From assembly GCA_000720995.1 (NCBI GenBank), contig JOEL01000003.1, positions 186,001-250,000 on the forward strand: DNA of 64,000 nucleotides, written 5' to 3'. The stretch's first letter is position 1, and each line of letters begins with the position of its first letter. Shown here in pieces: positions 18,711-26,857 of this stretch. A model generated the notes under the pieces. The model was not told the DNA's origin. It saw only the letters and a program-made list of their open reading frames with translations, and made no database searches. The stretch comes from Streptomyces celluloflavus (lineage in GTDB: Bacteria; Actinomycetota; Actinomycetes; Streptomycetales; Streptomycetaceae). The position numbers and the translations under genes were made by a program.

Positions 18711-18744
18711 GGGACCAAAGTCCCCACCCCGGGACCAAAGTCAC
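18711..18744. promoter_or_regulatory. Two DevR/OsdR-like boxes upstream of nrdDG
   Basis: GGGACCAAAGTCCC (18711-18724) matches 13 of 14 positions of the core of the DevR/DosR consensus (GGGACTWWAGTCCC); GGGACCAAAGTCAC (18731-18744) matches 12. Their starts are exactly 20 bases apart, two helical turns, as for paired DevR sites. OsdR is the Streptomyces counterpart in hypoxia and development. The boxes stand upstream of the probable promoter, the position for activation. Confidence 0.65.
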
Positions 18745-18790
18745 CCAACATCTGGTGTCGGCGTGTCGCTCTACGCACCAGATGTAGTGT
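18743..18790. promoter_or_regulatory. Pair of NrdR-like boxes
   Basis: ACCCAACATCTGGTGT (18743-18758) and GCACCAGATGTAGTGT (18775-18790) match 11 and 12 of 16 positions of the NrdR consensus (ACACWATATATWGTGT type). Their starts are 32 bases apart, the roughly three-turn spacing found at NrdR-controlled RNR promoters. The second box covers the likely -10 region (TAGTGT at 18785-18790), which fits repression. Confidence 0.6.
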
Positions 18791-18792
18791 TG

Positions 18793-19000
18793 CGGCTGCC
18801 GGTTCGGCGACGCCCCTCGGGCCGTCGCCGAGGCAAGAGGGAACCCGGTGGGAATCCGGGACTGCCCCGCAGCGGTGAGCGGTAACGACCGCCGTCATCG
18901 AGCACTGGGTGTGCGCACCGTCGCACGCGGCCCGGGAAGCGACGGCCAGTAGGAGGACACCCGGATGTCCGTGACCACGAGTCCGAAGACCTGCCGGCCA
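18793..19000 (+). ncRNA. Cobalamin riboswitch
   Basis: The conserved parts occur in order: GGAACCCGGTGGGAATCCGG, then ACTGCCCCGCAGCGGTGA (the B12 box and its neighbour), CACTGGGTG, CCCGGGAAGCGACGGCCAGT and GAGTCCGAAGACCTGCCGGC at the 3' end. The outer helix can form between GCCGG near 18796 and CCGGC at 18993-18997. It lies directly upstream of nrdD and should lower nrdDG expression when adenosylcobalamin is plentiful, as known for other B12-independent RNRs in Streptomyces. Confidence 0.95.
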
Positions 19001-19053
19001 CGCCGCACACGTCCGTGCGCGGCGGATTCCCGATGCCTCGTGGGAGGGCTGAC

Positions 19054-20841
19054 GTGACCGCAGTCGACGCCGTCGATACCGTGACCGAATACCTGGAGCG
19101 CCGTGACTGGCGCGTCAACGCCAACGCCAATCAGGGCTATTCGCTGGGCGGCCTGATCCTCAACACGGCGGGCAAGCTCATCGCCAACTACTGGCTGGAC
19201 CAGGTCTATCCGCCCGCCGTCGGCCACGCCCACCGGACCGGCGAACTGCACATCCACGATCTCGACATGCTCTCCGGCTACTGCGCGGGCTGGTCGCTGC
19301 GCACCCTGCTCGCCGAGGGACTGGGCGGGGTACCGGGCCAGATCGACTCGGCCCCGCCGCGCCACTTCTCGTCCGCCGTGGGCCAGATCGTCAACTTCCT
19401 GGGCACGTTGCAGAACGAATGGGCCGGCGCCCAGGCGTTCAGCTCCTTCGACACCTGCATGGCGCCCTACGTCCGCCTCGACGCGATGACGTACGAGCAG
19501 GTCAGGCAGTGCATCCAGGAAATGGTGCACAACCTGAACGTACCGGCCCGCTGGGGCACCCAGACGCCGTTCACCAACCTCACCTTCGACTGGACCTGCC
19601 CCGCCGACCTGCGCGCGGAGGTACCCGTCATCGGCGGCGAAGAGGCGCCCTTCACCTACGGGGACCTCCAGGCGGAGATGGACCTGATCAACCGCGCGTA
19701 CATCGAGGTCATGACCGAGGGCGACGCCTCGGGACGGGTCTTCACCTTCCCCATCCCCACGTACAACATCACCGCGGACTTCCCCTGGGAGAGCGAGAAC
19801 GCCGAGCGGCTGTTCGCCATGACCGCCAAGTACGGGCTGCCGTACTTCCAGAACTTCATCAACTCCGAGCTGTCCCCGCACCAGATCCGCTCGATGTGCT
19901 GCCGCCTCCAGCTGGACCTCACCGAACTGCTCAAACGCGGCAACGGGCTCTTCGGCAGCGCGGAACAGACCGGTTCGCTGGGTGTGGTCACCGTCAACTG
20001 CGCACGTCTGGGCCATCTGCACGCCGGCGACGAGGCCGCGCTCCTCACCGACCTCGACCGGCTCCTGGAACTCGCCCGGGACAGCCTGGAGATCAAGCGC
20101 GTCACCGTGCAGGGGCTGATCGACGACGGTCTCTACCCGTACACCAAGCGCTATCTCGGAACGCTGCGCAACCACTTCTCGACCATCGGCGTCAACGGCA
20201 TCAACGAAATGATCCGCAACTTCACCGCAGACGCCCACGACATCACCAGCCCCGAAGGCCACGCGCTGGCGGTACGGCTGCTGGACCACATACGGGCCCG
20301 GATGGTGACGTTCCAGGAGGAGACCGGCCACCTCTACAACCTGGAGGCCACCCCCGCCGAAGGCGCCACCTACCGGTTCGCCAAGGAGGACCGCCGCCGC
20401 TTCCCCGGCATCCGGCAAGCGGGCACGGCCGACCGCCCCTACTACACCAACTCCTCCCAGCTGCCCGTCGGCTGGACCGACGACCCGTTCCAGGCCCTGG
20501 AGATGCAGGACGAACTCCAGCGCAAGTACACCGGCGGCACCGTGCTGCACCTGTACATGTCCGAGCGGATCTCCACCGCCGACGCCTGCCGGCGCCTCGT
20601 ACGCCGGTCACTGGAACGCTTCTCGCTCCCCTATCTCACGGTCACCCCGGCCTTCTCCCTCTGCCCCGGACACGGCTATCTGTCCGGCGAGCACACCACC
20701 TGCCCGCGGTGCGGCGAAGACTGCGAGGTATGGACCCGGGTCATGGGCTACCACCGCCCCGTCTCCTCCTTCAACATCGGCAAGAAGGGCGAGCACGCCG
20801 AACGCCTGCCCTTCCGCGAGGCCGCCGGGGCCGGCGCGTGA
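19054..20841 (+). CDS. nrdD: Anaerobic (class III) ribonucleoside-triphosphate reductase
   Basis: A glycyl-radical enzyme reducing ribonucleoside triphosphates to deoxyribonucleotides without oxygen. GTG 19054 follows GGGAGG; an upstream in-frame ATG is less favourable. The 595 residues resemble compact NrdD proteins of the Thermotoga type: the frame begins straight with the barrel (DWRVNANANQGYSLGGLI, HIHDLDMLSGYC, FSSFDTCMAPY), so an N-terminal ATP-cone is absent. The C-terminus has the four-Cys zinc site (CPGHGY and CPRCGEDC) and the radical glycine, Gly565, in WTRVMGYHRP. It overlaps nrdG by four bases. Confidence 0.93.
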   Translation: MTAVDAVDTVTEYLERRDWRVNANANQGYSLGGLILNTAGKLIANYWLDQVYPPAVGHAHRTGELHIHDLDMLSGYCAGWSLRTLLAEGLGGVPGQIDSAPPRHFSSAVGQIVNFLGTLQNEWAGAQAFSSFDTCMAPYVRLDAMTYEQVRQCIQEMVHNLNVPARWGTQTPFTNLTFDWTCPADLRAEVPVIGGEEAPFTYGDLQAEMDLINRAYIEVMTEGDASGRVFTFPIPTYNITADFPWESENAERLFAMTAKYGLPYFQNFINSELSPHQIRSMCCRLQLDLTELLKRGNGLFGSAEQTGSLGVVTVNCARLGHLHAGDEAALLTDLDRLLELARDSLEIKRVTVQGLIDDGLYPYTKRYLGTLRNHFSTIGVNGINEMIRNFTADAHDITSPEGHALAVRLLDHIRARMVTFQEETGHLYNLEATPAEGATYRFAKEDRRRFPGIRQAGTADRPYYTNSSQLPVGWTDDPFQALEMQDELQRKYTGGTVLHLYMSERISTADACRRLVRRSLERFSLPYLTVTPAFSLCPGHGYLSGEHTTCPRCGEDCEVWTRVMGYHRPVSSFNIGKKGEHAERLPFREAAGAGA

Positions 20842-21488
20842 TACGGATCGGCGGCTGGTCCCGGCTCTCCACCTGCGACTGGCCGGGCCGGCTGGTCACC
20901 ACCGTCTTCTGCCAGGGCTGCCCGTGGCGCTGCGGCTACTGCCACAACCCGGAGCTGCTGCCGGTCCGCGCGGCGGCACCGGTGCCCTGGCGGACGGTCA
21001 CCGACCACCTGACCCGGCGCCGCGGACTGCTGGACGGCGTCGTCTTCTCGGGCGGCGAGCCCCTGCTCCAGCCGGACCTGGCGACCGCCCTGCGCGAGGT
21101 CCGCGCGCTCGGCTTCGCCACCGGACTGCACACGGGCGGCGCCTTCCCGCGCCGCTTCGCACAGCTCCTCGCGGCCGGCCTGGTGGACTGGGTCGGCTTC
21201 GACGTGAAGGCCACCCCCGACGCGTACGAGAAGGTCACCGGCGTCCGCAACAGCGCCCGGCCCGCGCAGCGCAGCCTGCGCCTGCTGCTCGACTCCGGCA
21301 CCGCGCACCAGCTCCGTACGACGGTCGATCCGGCCCTCCTCGACGAGGCGGAGTTCACCGCTCTCGAACGGTGGCTGGCCGCACAGGGCGCCCGTGGACA
21401 CGTCCGCCAGGAGGCCCGGCCCGAGGGCCAGTCCGTCGGTCCGCGGCCCTCCCCCACGGCGGAGCGGGCCAGGAGGCCGGGCGGCTGA
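20838..21488 (+). CDS. nrdG: Class III RNR activating radical-SAM protein
   Basis: Generates the glycyl radical on NrdD from S-adenosylmethionine and an iron-sulfur cluster. GTG 20838 overlaps the nrdD stop (GTGA), indicating translational coupling. Motifs: the cluster ligands CPWRCGYC (CX3CX2C), the SAM-binding GGE in VVFSGGEPLLQP, and VDWVGFDVKATPDAYEKVTG. The last ~30 of its 216 residues are a Pro/Arg-rich tail not expected of the family and may be dispensable. Confidence 0.92.
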   Translation: MIRIGGWSRLSTCDWPGRLVTTVFCQGCPWRCGYCHNPELLPVRAAAPVPWRTVTDHLTRRRGLLDGVVFSGGEPLLQPDLATALREVRALGFATGLHTGGAFPRRFAQLLAAGLVDWVGFDVKATPDAYEKVTGVRNSARPAQRSLRLLLDSGTAHQLRTTVDPALLDEAEFTALERWLAAQGARGHVRQEARPEGQSVGPRPSPTAERARRPGG

Positions 21489-22268
21489 TCCCGCTCGGCG
21501 GCGGTACGGGGCGGGACGGCCGTCGGTGGGGCCGGTCGGATGGCCGTCGGCCGGGCCGGCAGGTGGCGTCCGTACGGGGTGATCCGCACCATGTCGCGTC
21601 GGCGGTTCGCGGGGCCGGGTTACGGCTCCCGCCGCCCCCGCGCTGTTGTCCCGGCCCATAGTGGTCGGGACAGCAGTCCCTACGCCCGCCCCTCGCGGAT
21701 GGCCGGCCACGGCCGCCGCGGCTCCGGCGTCCGGCGTCCGGCGAGCACCCCGGCACCCCGGCACCCCGGCACCCCGGCACCCCGGCACCCGGGCACCCCG
21801 GCACCCCGGCACCCCGGCATCAACGGCCCCACCGGACCCGGAGCCACGTCGCTCAGACACCCCGATCACCTGCGAAGTGTCCGTCGCGTCCCTCCTATCC
21901 CTCGTATCCCTATCGACTCCTTTCGGCCGCTTTTCCTGCCCACGCGCCCACCGCCCTCGTATGCCTGTCGCACACCCCTCGCGCGCACCCTGGCGGCTCT
22001 GGCGCGCCGCCACCCCGACCAGCCTGTCGCCGCACGGCGGACCCCCGGCGCGAAATCAAGTCAAGGTCAACCCCTCGCACCGGAAGCTACTTTCCGGAAT
22101 CAGACGATCACATGTAGCGTTCATTCGGACCGAAGCTACGACTGCGTCGCCACGTCACGGCCGGGAGGACGCGGGGCCGTGGGCGTTGCGGCACATCCCG
22201 CTCCGCCCGTCGGACACCACCATGTCTGTCCGTACACGCCTGCTTTGCAAGAGGAATGGGCCCAGACC
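21489..22268. other. 780-base gene-free interval with repeats
   Basis: Contains an octamer tandem repeat (21746-21817). The stretch from about 22040 to 22140 has lower GC and short symmetric elements (GGAAGCTACTTTCC) that probably carry the promoter of the winged-helix gene. The long open frames across it on both strands follow the repeat and look non-coding. Confidence 0.5.
21746..21817. repeat. Nine tandem copies of CACCCCGG
   Basis: The octamer CACCCCGG is repeated nine times without gaps; the sixth copy is CACCCGGG. It is flanked on the left by two copies of a GCGTCCG-like unit. It lies in an intergenic space and could vary in copy number by slippage. Confidence 0.9.
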
Positions 22269-22817
22269 ATGTTTCTGCACTCCTCGACGACCCTCACCGC
22301 GCAGTCGGCGGCCGAGTACCGCCGGCCGACGGATGCCGGGCCCGGCGACGAGCCCGCCTGGGCGGTCGACCGGCTCCCGGACGGCAAGTGGCAACTGACC
22401 CTGCGCGACCTGGAACCCGTATCGGTCCGCCGGCTCCCCTCGGACGAGGTCCGCATCATCCTGGCACCGGCACACACCGAACCGGCCCGCACCGTGGCAG
22501 CCACCGGTCTCCCGCATACCGCCGACGCCCCGCCGGACCCGATCCAGATCAACGCCGCGGCCCGGACCGTATCCGTCGAAGGACACCAGCTCCTCCTGCC
22601 GCGGCTCGAATTCGATCTGCTCGCCCACCTCGTCCGGCACCCGCACCGCGCCTACACCCGACAGCAGCTGATGGCCGCCGTCTGGCCGGACTCCCGGTCC
22701 AGCACCCGCACCGTCGATGTGCACATCGCCCGGCTGCGCCGCCGCCTGGGACCGCGCCGCCGCGCATCCATCACCACGGTGTTCGGCATCGGCTACAAGT
22801 ACCTGCCCCTCCCGTAG
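22269..22817 (+). CDS. Winged-helix (OmpR-type) DNA-binding protein without receiver
   Basis: 182 residues. The C-terminal ~95 form a PhoB/OmpR winged helix: INAAARTVSVEGHQLLLPRLEFDLLAHL, TRQQLMAAVWPD, TVDVHIARLRRRLG and TVFGIGYKYLPLP. The N-terminal half has no phospho-acceptor receiver fold; it is a short beta-rich region of unknown role. It is an orphan regulator of the type common in Streptomyces. ATG 22269 is preceded by GAGG at an unusually long distance, so the start is moderately sure. It stands alone between two long intergenic regions. Confidence 0.78.
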   Translation: MFLHSSTTLTAQSAAEYRRPTDAGPGDEPAWAVDRLPDGKWQLTLRDLEPVSVRRLPSDEVRIILAPAHTEPARTVAATGLPHTADAPPDPIQINAAARTVSVEGHQLLLPRLEFDLLAHLVRHPHRAYTRQQLMAAVWPDSRSSTRTVDVHIARLRRRLGPRRRASITTVFGIGYKYLPLP

Positions 22818-23453
22818 CCCATGCTTCACGTCCCCGTAGGCCGTAGGCCCGTATGCCTGTAGGCCATGGGCAACCGGACTCGGCTCACGGGTACGGCACA
22901 TGACACACGGCACACGGCACCGATCACCGGCGCGCAGCGGGTCCCGTACGGCCGTCCCCCCCCCGGAGACCAGCCCCGGCTGGACGGCACGATCAGCGGC
23001 AGTACGACGACCGAGGGCACCTGACCGGGCATGGCATCGGCCCGGCCCCCTCGCCTAACCTCGCCTCGTCCCGACGATGCGCCTTCAGACTGCCGCAGTC
23101 GGCCGGCCGCGCCGAGGATCCCCATCTCGCCGCCCTGCCCGGAACTTCCTCACGCTCGCGACAGACGGCACACCCCTGCCTCACAGGGTCCCGGGAGCGC
23201 GATCGAACGCCAACAGATTGCTTTCCTCCATTTCGTTGTCCGCCTGACCGGCTGCACAGGATCACCCGCGCCCTGCCTCCTGCGCACATGTTTGTGGGAC
23301 TGATCTGCGGTGAAAGGTGGTCAGTGGAGACGGCAGGCCCGCCCGGACCGGCCGATCAGTCATACGGCAGAGTCGATACGGGCCAGTCAACACGCGCTCC
23401 TCGGTGCCTGATGGGTGCCGTTTTGTCAGGTGGGCAGGGAAAGGGTGCTGAGC
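22818..23453. other. 636-base gene-free interval
   Basis: Begins with imperfect GTAGGCC and CACACGGCA repeats after the winged-helix gene and contains a run of eight C near 22964. The last 150 bases presumably carry the promoter of the DUF574 gene. No coding frame on either strand is convincing and no RNA element was recognised. Confidence 0.4.
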
Positions 23454-24296
23454 ATGGTGGAGCCGGAAGACTGGATGGCCGCAGCCAGTAAGCCACCGGT
23501 CGAGCTGCACACCGACAGGCCCCACGCGGCGCGCGTCTACGACCTTCTGCTCGGCGGCAAGACCAACTATCCCGCCGACCGCGAGGCGGCGAAGGCAACG
23601 CTCGCCGTCCTGCCCAACGCCGCCATGATCGCCCGGCAGAACCGGTCCTTCATGCACAGGGCGGCTCGCTATCTGACCGTGGAAGCCGGTATCCGGCAGT
23701 TCCTCGACATCGGCACCGGGATTCCGACGTCGCCCAACCTGCACGAGATCGTCCAGTCGATCGCTCCGCAGTCCCGGATCGTGTACGCGGACAACGACCC
23801 CATCGTGCTGGCTCACTCACGCGCCTTGCACACCAGCCACCCCGAGGGACGTACCGCCTACGTCCAGGCCGACCTGTGCTCTCCGGAGAGCATCCTCGAC
23901 GACCCGCGACTTCGACAGACCCTCGACCTGACCCAGCCCGTCGCGCTGACACTCCTGGCCGTGCTCCACTGGCTGCCCGCCGAACACGACCCGTACGCCA
24001 TCGTCCGCCAGATCCTCCGGGCATTTCCCGCCGGCAGCTATCTGGCACTGACCTACGTGACGAACGACTTCGACCCCAGCGCGCTACGGGACGTCTCCGA
24101 CACGTTCCGGGCCAGGGGTTCCCATGTGAACGCACGCAGAAAGGACGAGGTACTGCGGTTCTTCGACGGCATGGAGCTGGTCGAGCCCGGCCTCCAGGTC
24201 GTCCAGCGATGGCGCCCGGACCCCACAGACCTCGGCGCGGACGCCATCGCCGACACCGACATCCCCCTCTACGCAGGCGTCGCCCGCACGAGCTGA
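23454..24296 (+). CDS. SAM-dependent methyltransferase, DUF574 family
   Basis: 280 residues, a normal length for this actinobacterial family. The signature RVYDLLLGGKTNYPADREAA follows the N-terminus, then the SAM-binding loop FLDIGTGIPTSPNLHEI, the acidic IVYADNDPIV and the strand VALTLLAVLHWLPAE. Many paralogues occur in each Streptomyces genome and the physiological substrate is not known. ATG 23454 has GGAAAGGG 8 bases upstream; an in-frame GTG 13 codons earlier is possible. Confidence 0.9.
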   Translation: MVEPEDWMAAASKPPVELHTDRPHAARVYDLLLGGKTNYPADREAAKATLAVLPNAAMIARQNRSFMHRAARYLTVEAGIRQFLDIGTGIPTSPNLHEIVQSIAPQSRIVYADNDPIVLAHSRALHTSHPEGRTAYVQADLCSPESILDDPRLRQTLDLTQPVALTLLAVLHWLPAEHDPYAIVRQILRAFPAGSYLALTYVTNDFDPSALRDVSDTFRARGSHVNARRKDEVLRFFDGMELVEPGLQVVQRWRPDPTDLGADAIADTDIPLYAGVARTS

Positions 24297-24469
24297 AGCA
24301 CGGTACGCGAAAGCCCAGTTGCTGCCCATACCGCTCCGCACTCCGCATGCGCTCTGTGTGCGGGGCGATGCCGGAGTTACCCAGGTCGTCCCCCGTGCGC
24401 ACTCCGCGTGCGGAATCACCGTTGCACCGCCGGATCCCCGCGGTGTGGGGCATAATCTTTGGGCCGTCC
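24297..24469. other. Interval between DUF574 gene and MarR relic
   Basis: Contains two similar stretches, CGCACTCCGCATGCG (about 24339) and CGCACTCCGCGTGCGG (about 24398), spaced about 60 bases, which suggests a small duplication. No gene was seen. Confidence 0.35.
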
Positions 24470-24686
24470 GCCCCTGCCCTCATCCGGGCGCCGCCCGTGG
24501 TCATCGGCTGGTCGCCGAGGCCCTCGCCGACGAGGGTCCGCGGACACGGAACGGCTCGGCGACGAGGCGAACGACGAACTGACCGCCGCCCTGACCCCCG
24601 TCGAGCGCGAACAGCTCATCGGCCTCCTCACCCGCATCATTCAGCCGGAAGAGCCCTGCCGCGGCACGAGGCACACCGGTCCATAG
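24470..24686 (+). pseudogene. Remnant of a MarR-family regulator (C-terminal part)
   Basis: One frame gives RLVAEALADEGPR, like the MarR wing SRLVALTDEGR. A second frame then continues with ADTERLGDEANDELTAALTP and VEREQLIGLLTRIIQ, which matches the C-terminal dimerisation helix of MarR proteins. The shift between frames near 24540 and the absence of the helix-turn-helix show a truncated, frameshifted relic. Confidence 0.55.
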
Positions 24687-24807
24687 CGGCACGGCGGCCC
24701 GTCACACGGCATCGGAAGAACCCCGGGAACCCCACACAGGCAGCCGCGAGGCGACGATCCATCGCCCCGTCGAGGTTCCGAGCCGAGTCAGTGGCCGTCG
24801 GCCGCAC

Positions 24808-25374
24808 TCACCACGTACGCGTCGTAGCGGCGGAGGCGGGGGCGTCGTCGCGCGAAGGGGGTGAGACGGCCGCCCAGACCGCCTTGCCGCCGACATTGGG
24901 GGTGGTCCAACCCCAGGATGCGCTCAGGTAGTTGACGATATGCAGGCCGCGGCCGGACTGGGACAGGTGGTCGGGCTTCCTCAGCACCGGGACGGCTGTG
25001 CTGTGGTCGCAGACCGTGCACAGGACGGTCCGACCGCGTCGCAGCAGACCCAGCCAGACCGGGCGGCGATCAGCACGGTGGGCCGGAGGGTGTACCAGGC
25101 CGTACTGGAGCGCGTTGCTCAGGAGCTCGGACACGATGAGGGTCGCGTTGTCGATGAGCGGATTCAGCCCCCAGCCGCTGAGGGTGGACCAGGTGAACCG
25201 ACGGCCCTCGCCGGCCGCCTGCCCGTCGGCCATCAGGGCGCAGGCCGCGAACCCGGTGGCTCCCCGCATGCTCGCTTCGTCTCCCAGGGCGTCGGGCGAC
25301 GCCTGCGCCGGCCAGTGGCCGTCGGCCGTTCCGGGTAAGTGGGCATGGGTGTTTCCGGCCCGGTGGGGTGTCAT
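24808..25374 (-). CDS. Anti-sigma-like HATPase_c protein
   Basis: 188 residues with a GHKL ATPase fold: the N-box LIVSELLSNALQYG, VCDHSTAVP, and the G-box QSGRGLHIVNYLS, ending near KAVWAAV. No kinase dimerisation domain, so it resembles the RsbW/SpoIIAB-like single-domain proteins abundant in Streptomyces. ATG 25374 has GGAG 6 bases upstream. It is divergent from the DUF397 gene and shares an operator-rich region with it; in Streptomyces such ATPases often accompany XRE/DUF397 pairs. Confidence 0.85.
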   Translation of the reverse strand: MTPHRAGNTHAHLPGTADGHWPAQASPDALGDEASMRGATGFAACALMADGQAAGEGRRFTWSTLSGWGLNPLIDNATLIVSELLSNALQYGLVHPPAHRADRRPVWLGLLRRGRTVLCTVCDHSTAVPVLRKPDHLSQSGRGLHIVNYLSASWGWTTPNVGGKAVWAAVSPPSRDDAPASAATTRTW

Positions 25375-25453
25375 CACGATCTCCGTGGAGCCTCTCAGGC
25401 AGTCGTCACGAACGGGTGATTCGGGGCCACTATCCCCTGCGACGGCTAGTGCT

Positions 25454-25518
25454 GCAACTGCATCTGCAATTACAGTTGCCGCCAACGTAATTGCACCGGT
25501 AAGTGCATATGCAATTGC
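25454..25518. promoter_or_regulatory. Dense palindrome array between ATPase and DUF397 genes
   Basis: GCAACTG (25454-25460) is inverted at 25473-25479; TGCAATTAC (25465-25473) is inverted as GTAATTGCA at 25487-25495; TGCATATGCA (25504-25513) and GCAATTGC (25511-25518) are perfect palindromes. The stretch is AT-rich for this genome and lies in the divergent promoter region, so a cooperative regulator site is likely. Confidence 0.6.
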
Positions 25519-25569
25519 GTACCAGGTAAGTGCCTGTTCAGGCACGTGTGTTCGCAAGGGAGCGACGTG

Positions 25570-25806
25570 ATGCAGAAGATCGACAACGGAGTTCAGTCGG
25601 ACCGGATCGCAGGAGCGGTCTGGACGAAGAGTCTGCACAGCGCCCCGGGAGGCAACTGCGTCGAGGTTGCCCAGCTTCCGGACGGGGAGATCGCGGTGCG
25701 CAACTCGCGTTTCCCTCAAGGGCCCGCGCTGATCTACACGCGGGCGGAGCTGGCCGCGTTCATCGACGGGGCAAAGGACGGCGAGTTCGACGCGCTGGTG
25801 AGCTAG
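25570..25806 (+). CDS. DUF397 protein
   Basis: 78 residues with the family pattern WTKSLHSAPGGNCVEVA, then IAVRNSRFPQGPALIYTRAE and a final helix LAAFIDGAKDGEFD. DUF397 proteins pair with XRE/DUF5753 regulators in Streptomyces and have been described as atypical toxin-antitoxin-like or developmental modules. ATG 25570 has GGGAG upstream. The likely partner, at 26858, is about 1 kb away, beyond a transposase remnant and an acetyltransferase gene. Confidence 0.9.
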   Translation: MQKIDNGVQSDRIAGAVWTKSLHSAPGGNCVEVAQLPDGEIAVRNSRFPQGPALIYTRAELAAFIDGAKDGEFDALVS

Positions 25807-25865
25807 GGCCGCATCGGGCGGCATCCGCTTCGACCGCGGCGGCTCGTGGGCCACCGTCTTCGGCA

Positions 25866-25995
25866 GGGGCGGTTTCGCCAGTTGAGGTAGCGGTGGATCA
25901 CACCGCCCCGTTCCTGACGGGTGGCGTGGTCGGTGCCGTCAAGGGTGATGTAGCACAAGGGCGGTGAACTGGGCCTCGACGACGTCGAGTCGGCA
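25866..25995 (-). pseudogene. Frameshifted C-terminal remnant of an IS630-type transposase
   Basis: Reading leftwards, one frame gives DVVEAQFTAL and, after a frameshift with a stop (TGA), the next gives YITLDGTDHATRQERG followed by IHRYLNWRNR. Joined, these match the C-terminal end of IS630-family transposases common in Streptomyces (EAQFTALRYF, LDGTDH, MIRRYIIWRN). The DDE core is missing and no terminal repeats were found, so this is an old deletion scar. Confidence 0.65.
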
Positions 25996-26175
25996 CCTGA
26001 TGGTCGGGGTGCAGGAGATCTCGAAGTTGTTCGTCTTGGCCCAGTCACTGAATTATTTGAGACGCCGGAGTCTTCTTTCTGATCACGTACGGGAAAAAGC
26101 TGTCACAAGTGATCGCTATCCGGATGTCCGTGGTTGGCGTGCGTGCGGATAACGGCGGCGCTTCACGACATGGGG
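25996..26175. other. Interval right of the transposase remnant
   Basis: Noticeably lower GC than the surroundings (26030-26110). It may be residual insertion-element DNA. No gene, terminal inverted repeat or target duplication was recognised. Confidence 0.35.
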
Positions 26176-26655
26176 TCATTGCACCCCGGTAAGGACCAGT
26201 TCGCCGACTACCTGATCACCGCTCTTCTCTCCCGTCGGGTGAAATCCGAGCCTCAGGTAGAACCCCTCGGGCCCGCGTTCTCCCGGCGCCCAGGTCATCG
26301 TTGCCCGCGTCAGCCCGCGCCTTCGGACCTCCTCGCATACGGACTCCACGGCGAATCGGCCGTATCCCCGGCCTTGTTGGCCTGCGGCGATGTTCAGCCG
26401 CCAGAGTCCGGAGCGCGGCCTGTCGTCCGGATCGTCCGGATGAAAGCGGACCGAGAAGAAGCCCATGACGAAGCCCACGAGTTGCTCACCGTCGAAGATC
26501 AGTCGAGGCCAGGCGATCCCCGGTTGCGCGTACGCCTCGGCGAGTGACCAGGCGACCGGAGCCACGAAGCCCTCCTGATCGGGCCGCACCTTCAGCCGGC
26601 AGGCGGCTTCGACGTTGTCCGGCGTGATCTTCTCCAGGCGAAGTGATGAGGACAT
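26176..26655 (-). CDS. GNAT acetyltransferase, polyamine (BltD/SpeG-like) type
   Basis: 159 residues. It shows the sequence style of Bacillus BltD and related spermidine/spermine acetyltransferases: KITPDNVEAACRLKVRPDQEGFVAP, YAQPGIAWPRLIFDGEQLVGFVMGF, the acetyl-CoA loop AGQQGRGYGRFAVE and a final PEGFYLRLGFHPTGE. It probably acetylates polyamines or similar amines in the cytoplasm. ATG 26655 has no strong ribosome site. It sits between the DUF397 and XRE genes on the opposite strand. Confidence 0.82.
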   Translation of the reverse strand: MSSSLRLEKITPDNVEAACRLKVRPDQEGFVAPVAWSLAEAYAQPGIAWPRLIFDGEQLVGFVMGFFSVRFHPDDPDDRPRSGLWRLNIAAGQQGRGYGRFAVESVCEEVRRRGLTRATMTWAPGERGPEGFYLRLGFHPTGEKSGDQVVGELVLTGVQ

Positions 26656-26857
26656 CCCGGCACCCTAACCGGCCGCCCCCGAGCGCTTGAGAGGTCACGC
26701 TTCGGCCGAGTACGCCTCGTTGGGCAAGGTATGCGCCCCGTCGGCTACCCGGGCGGTCGTTCGGTCGTCCGCGGTCAGGGCCGTCCTCGGCGGGTTCCTG
26801 TGGATGGCGACCGGGTGGGAGAATGGCCCACCCGCACAGACACCGACGGGAGTTTGC

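Noticed and set aside
20748-22013. A long minus-strand frame covering nrdG and the octamer repeats, with Gly/Arg/Val-rich repeats.
   Set aside because: Its composition is a shadow of the plus-strand genes and the tandem repeat; no domain or ribosome site supports it.
23031-23303. Possible small gene in the interval upstream of the DUF574 methyltransferase.
   Set aside because: No ribosome site and no resemblance to any family; composition fits a chance frame in GC-rich DNA.
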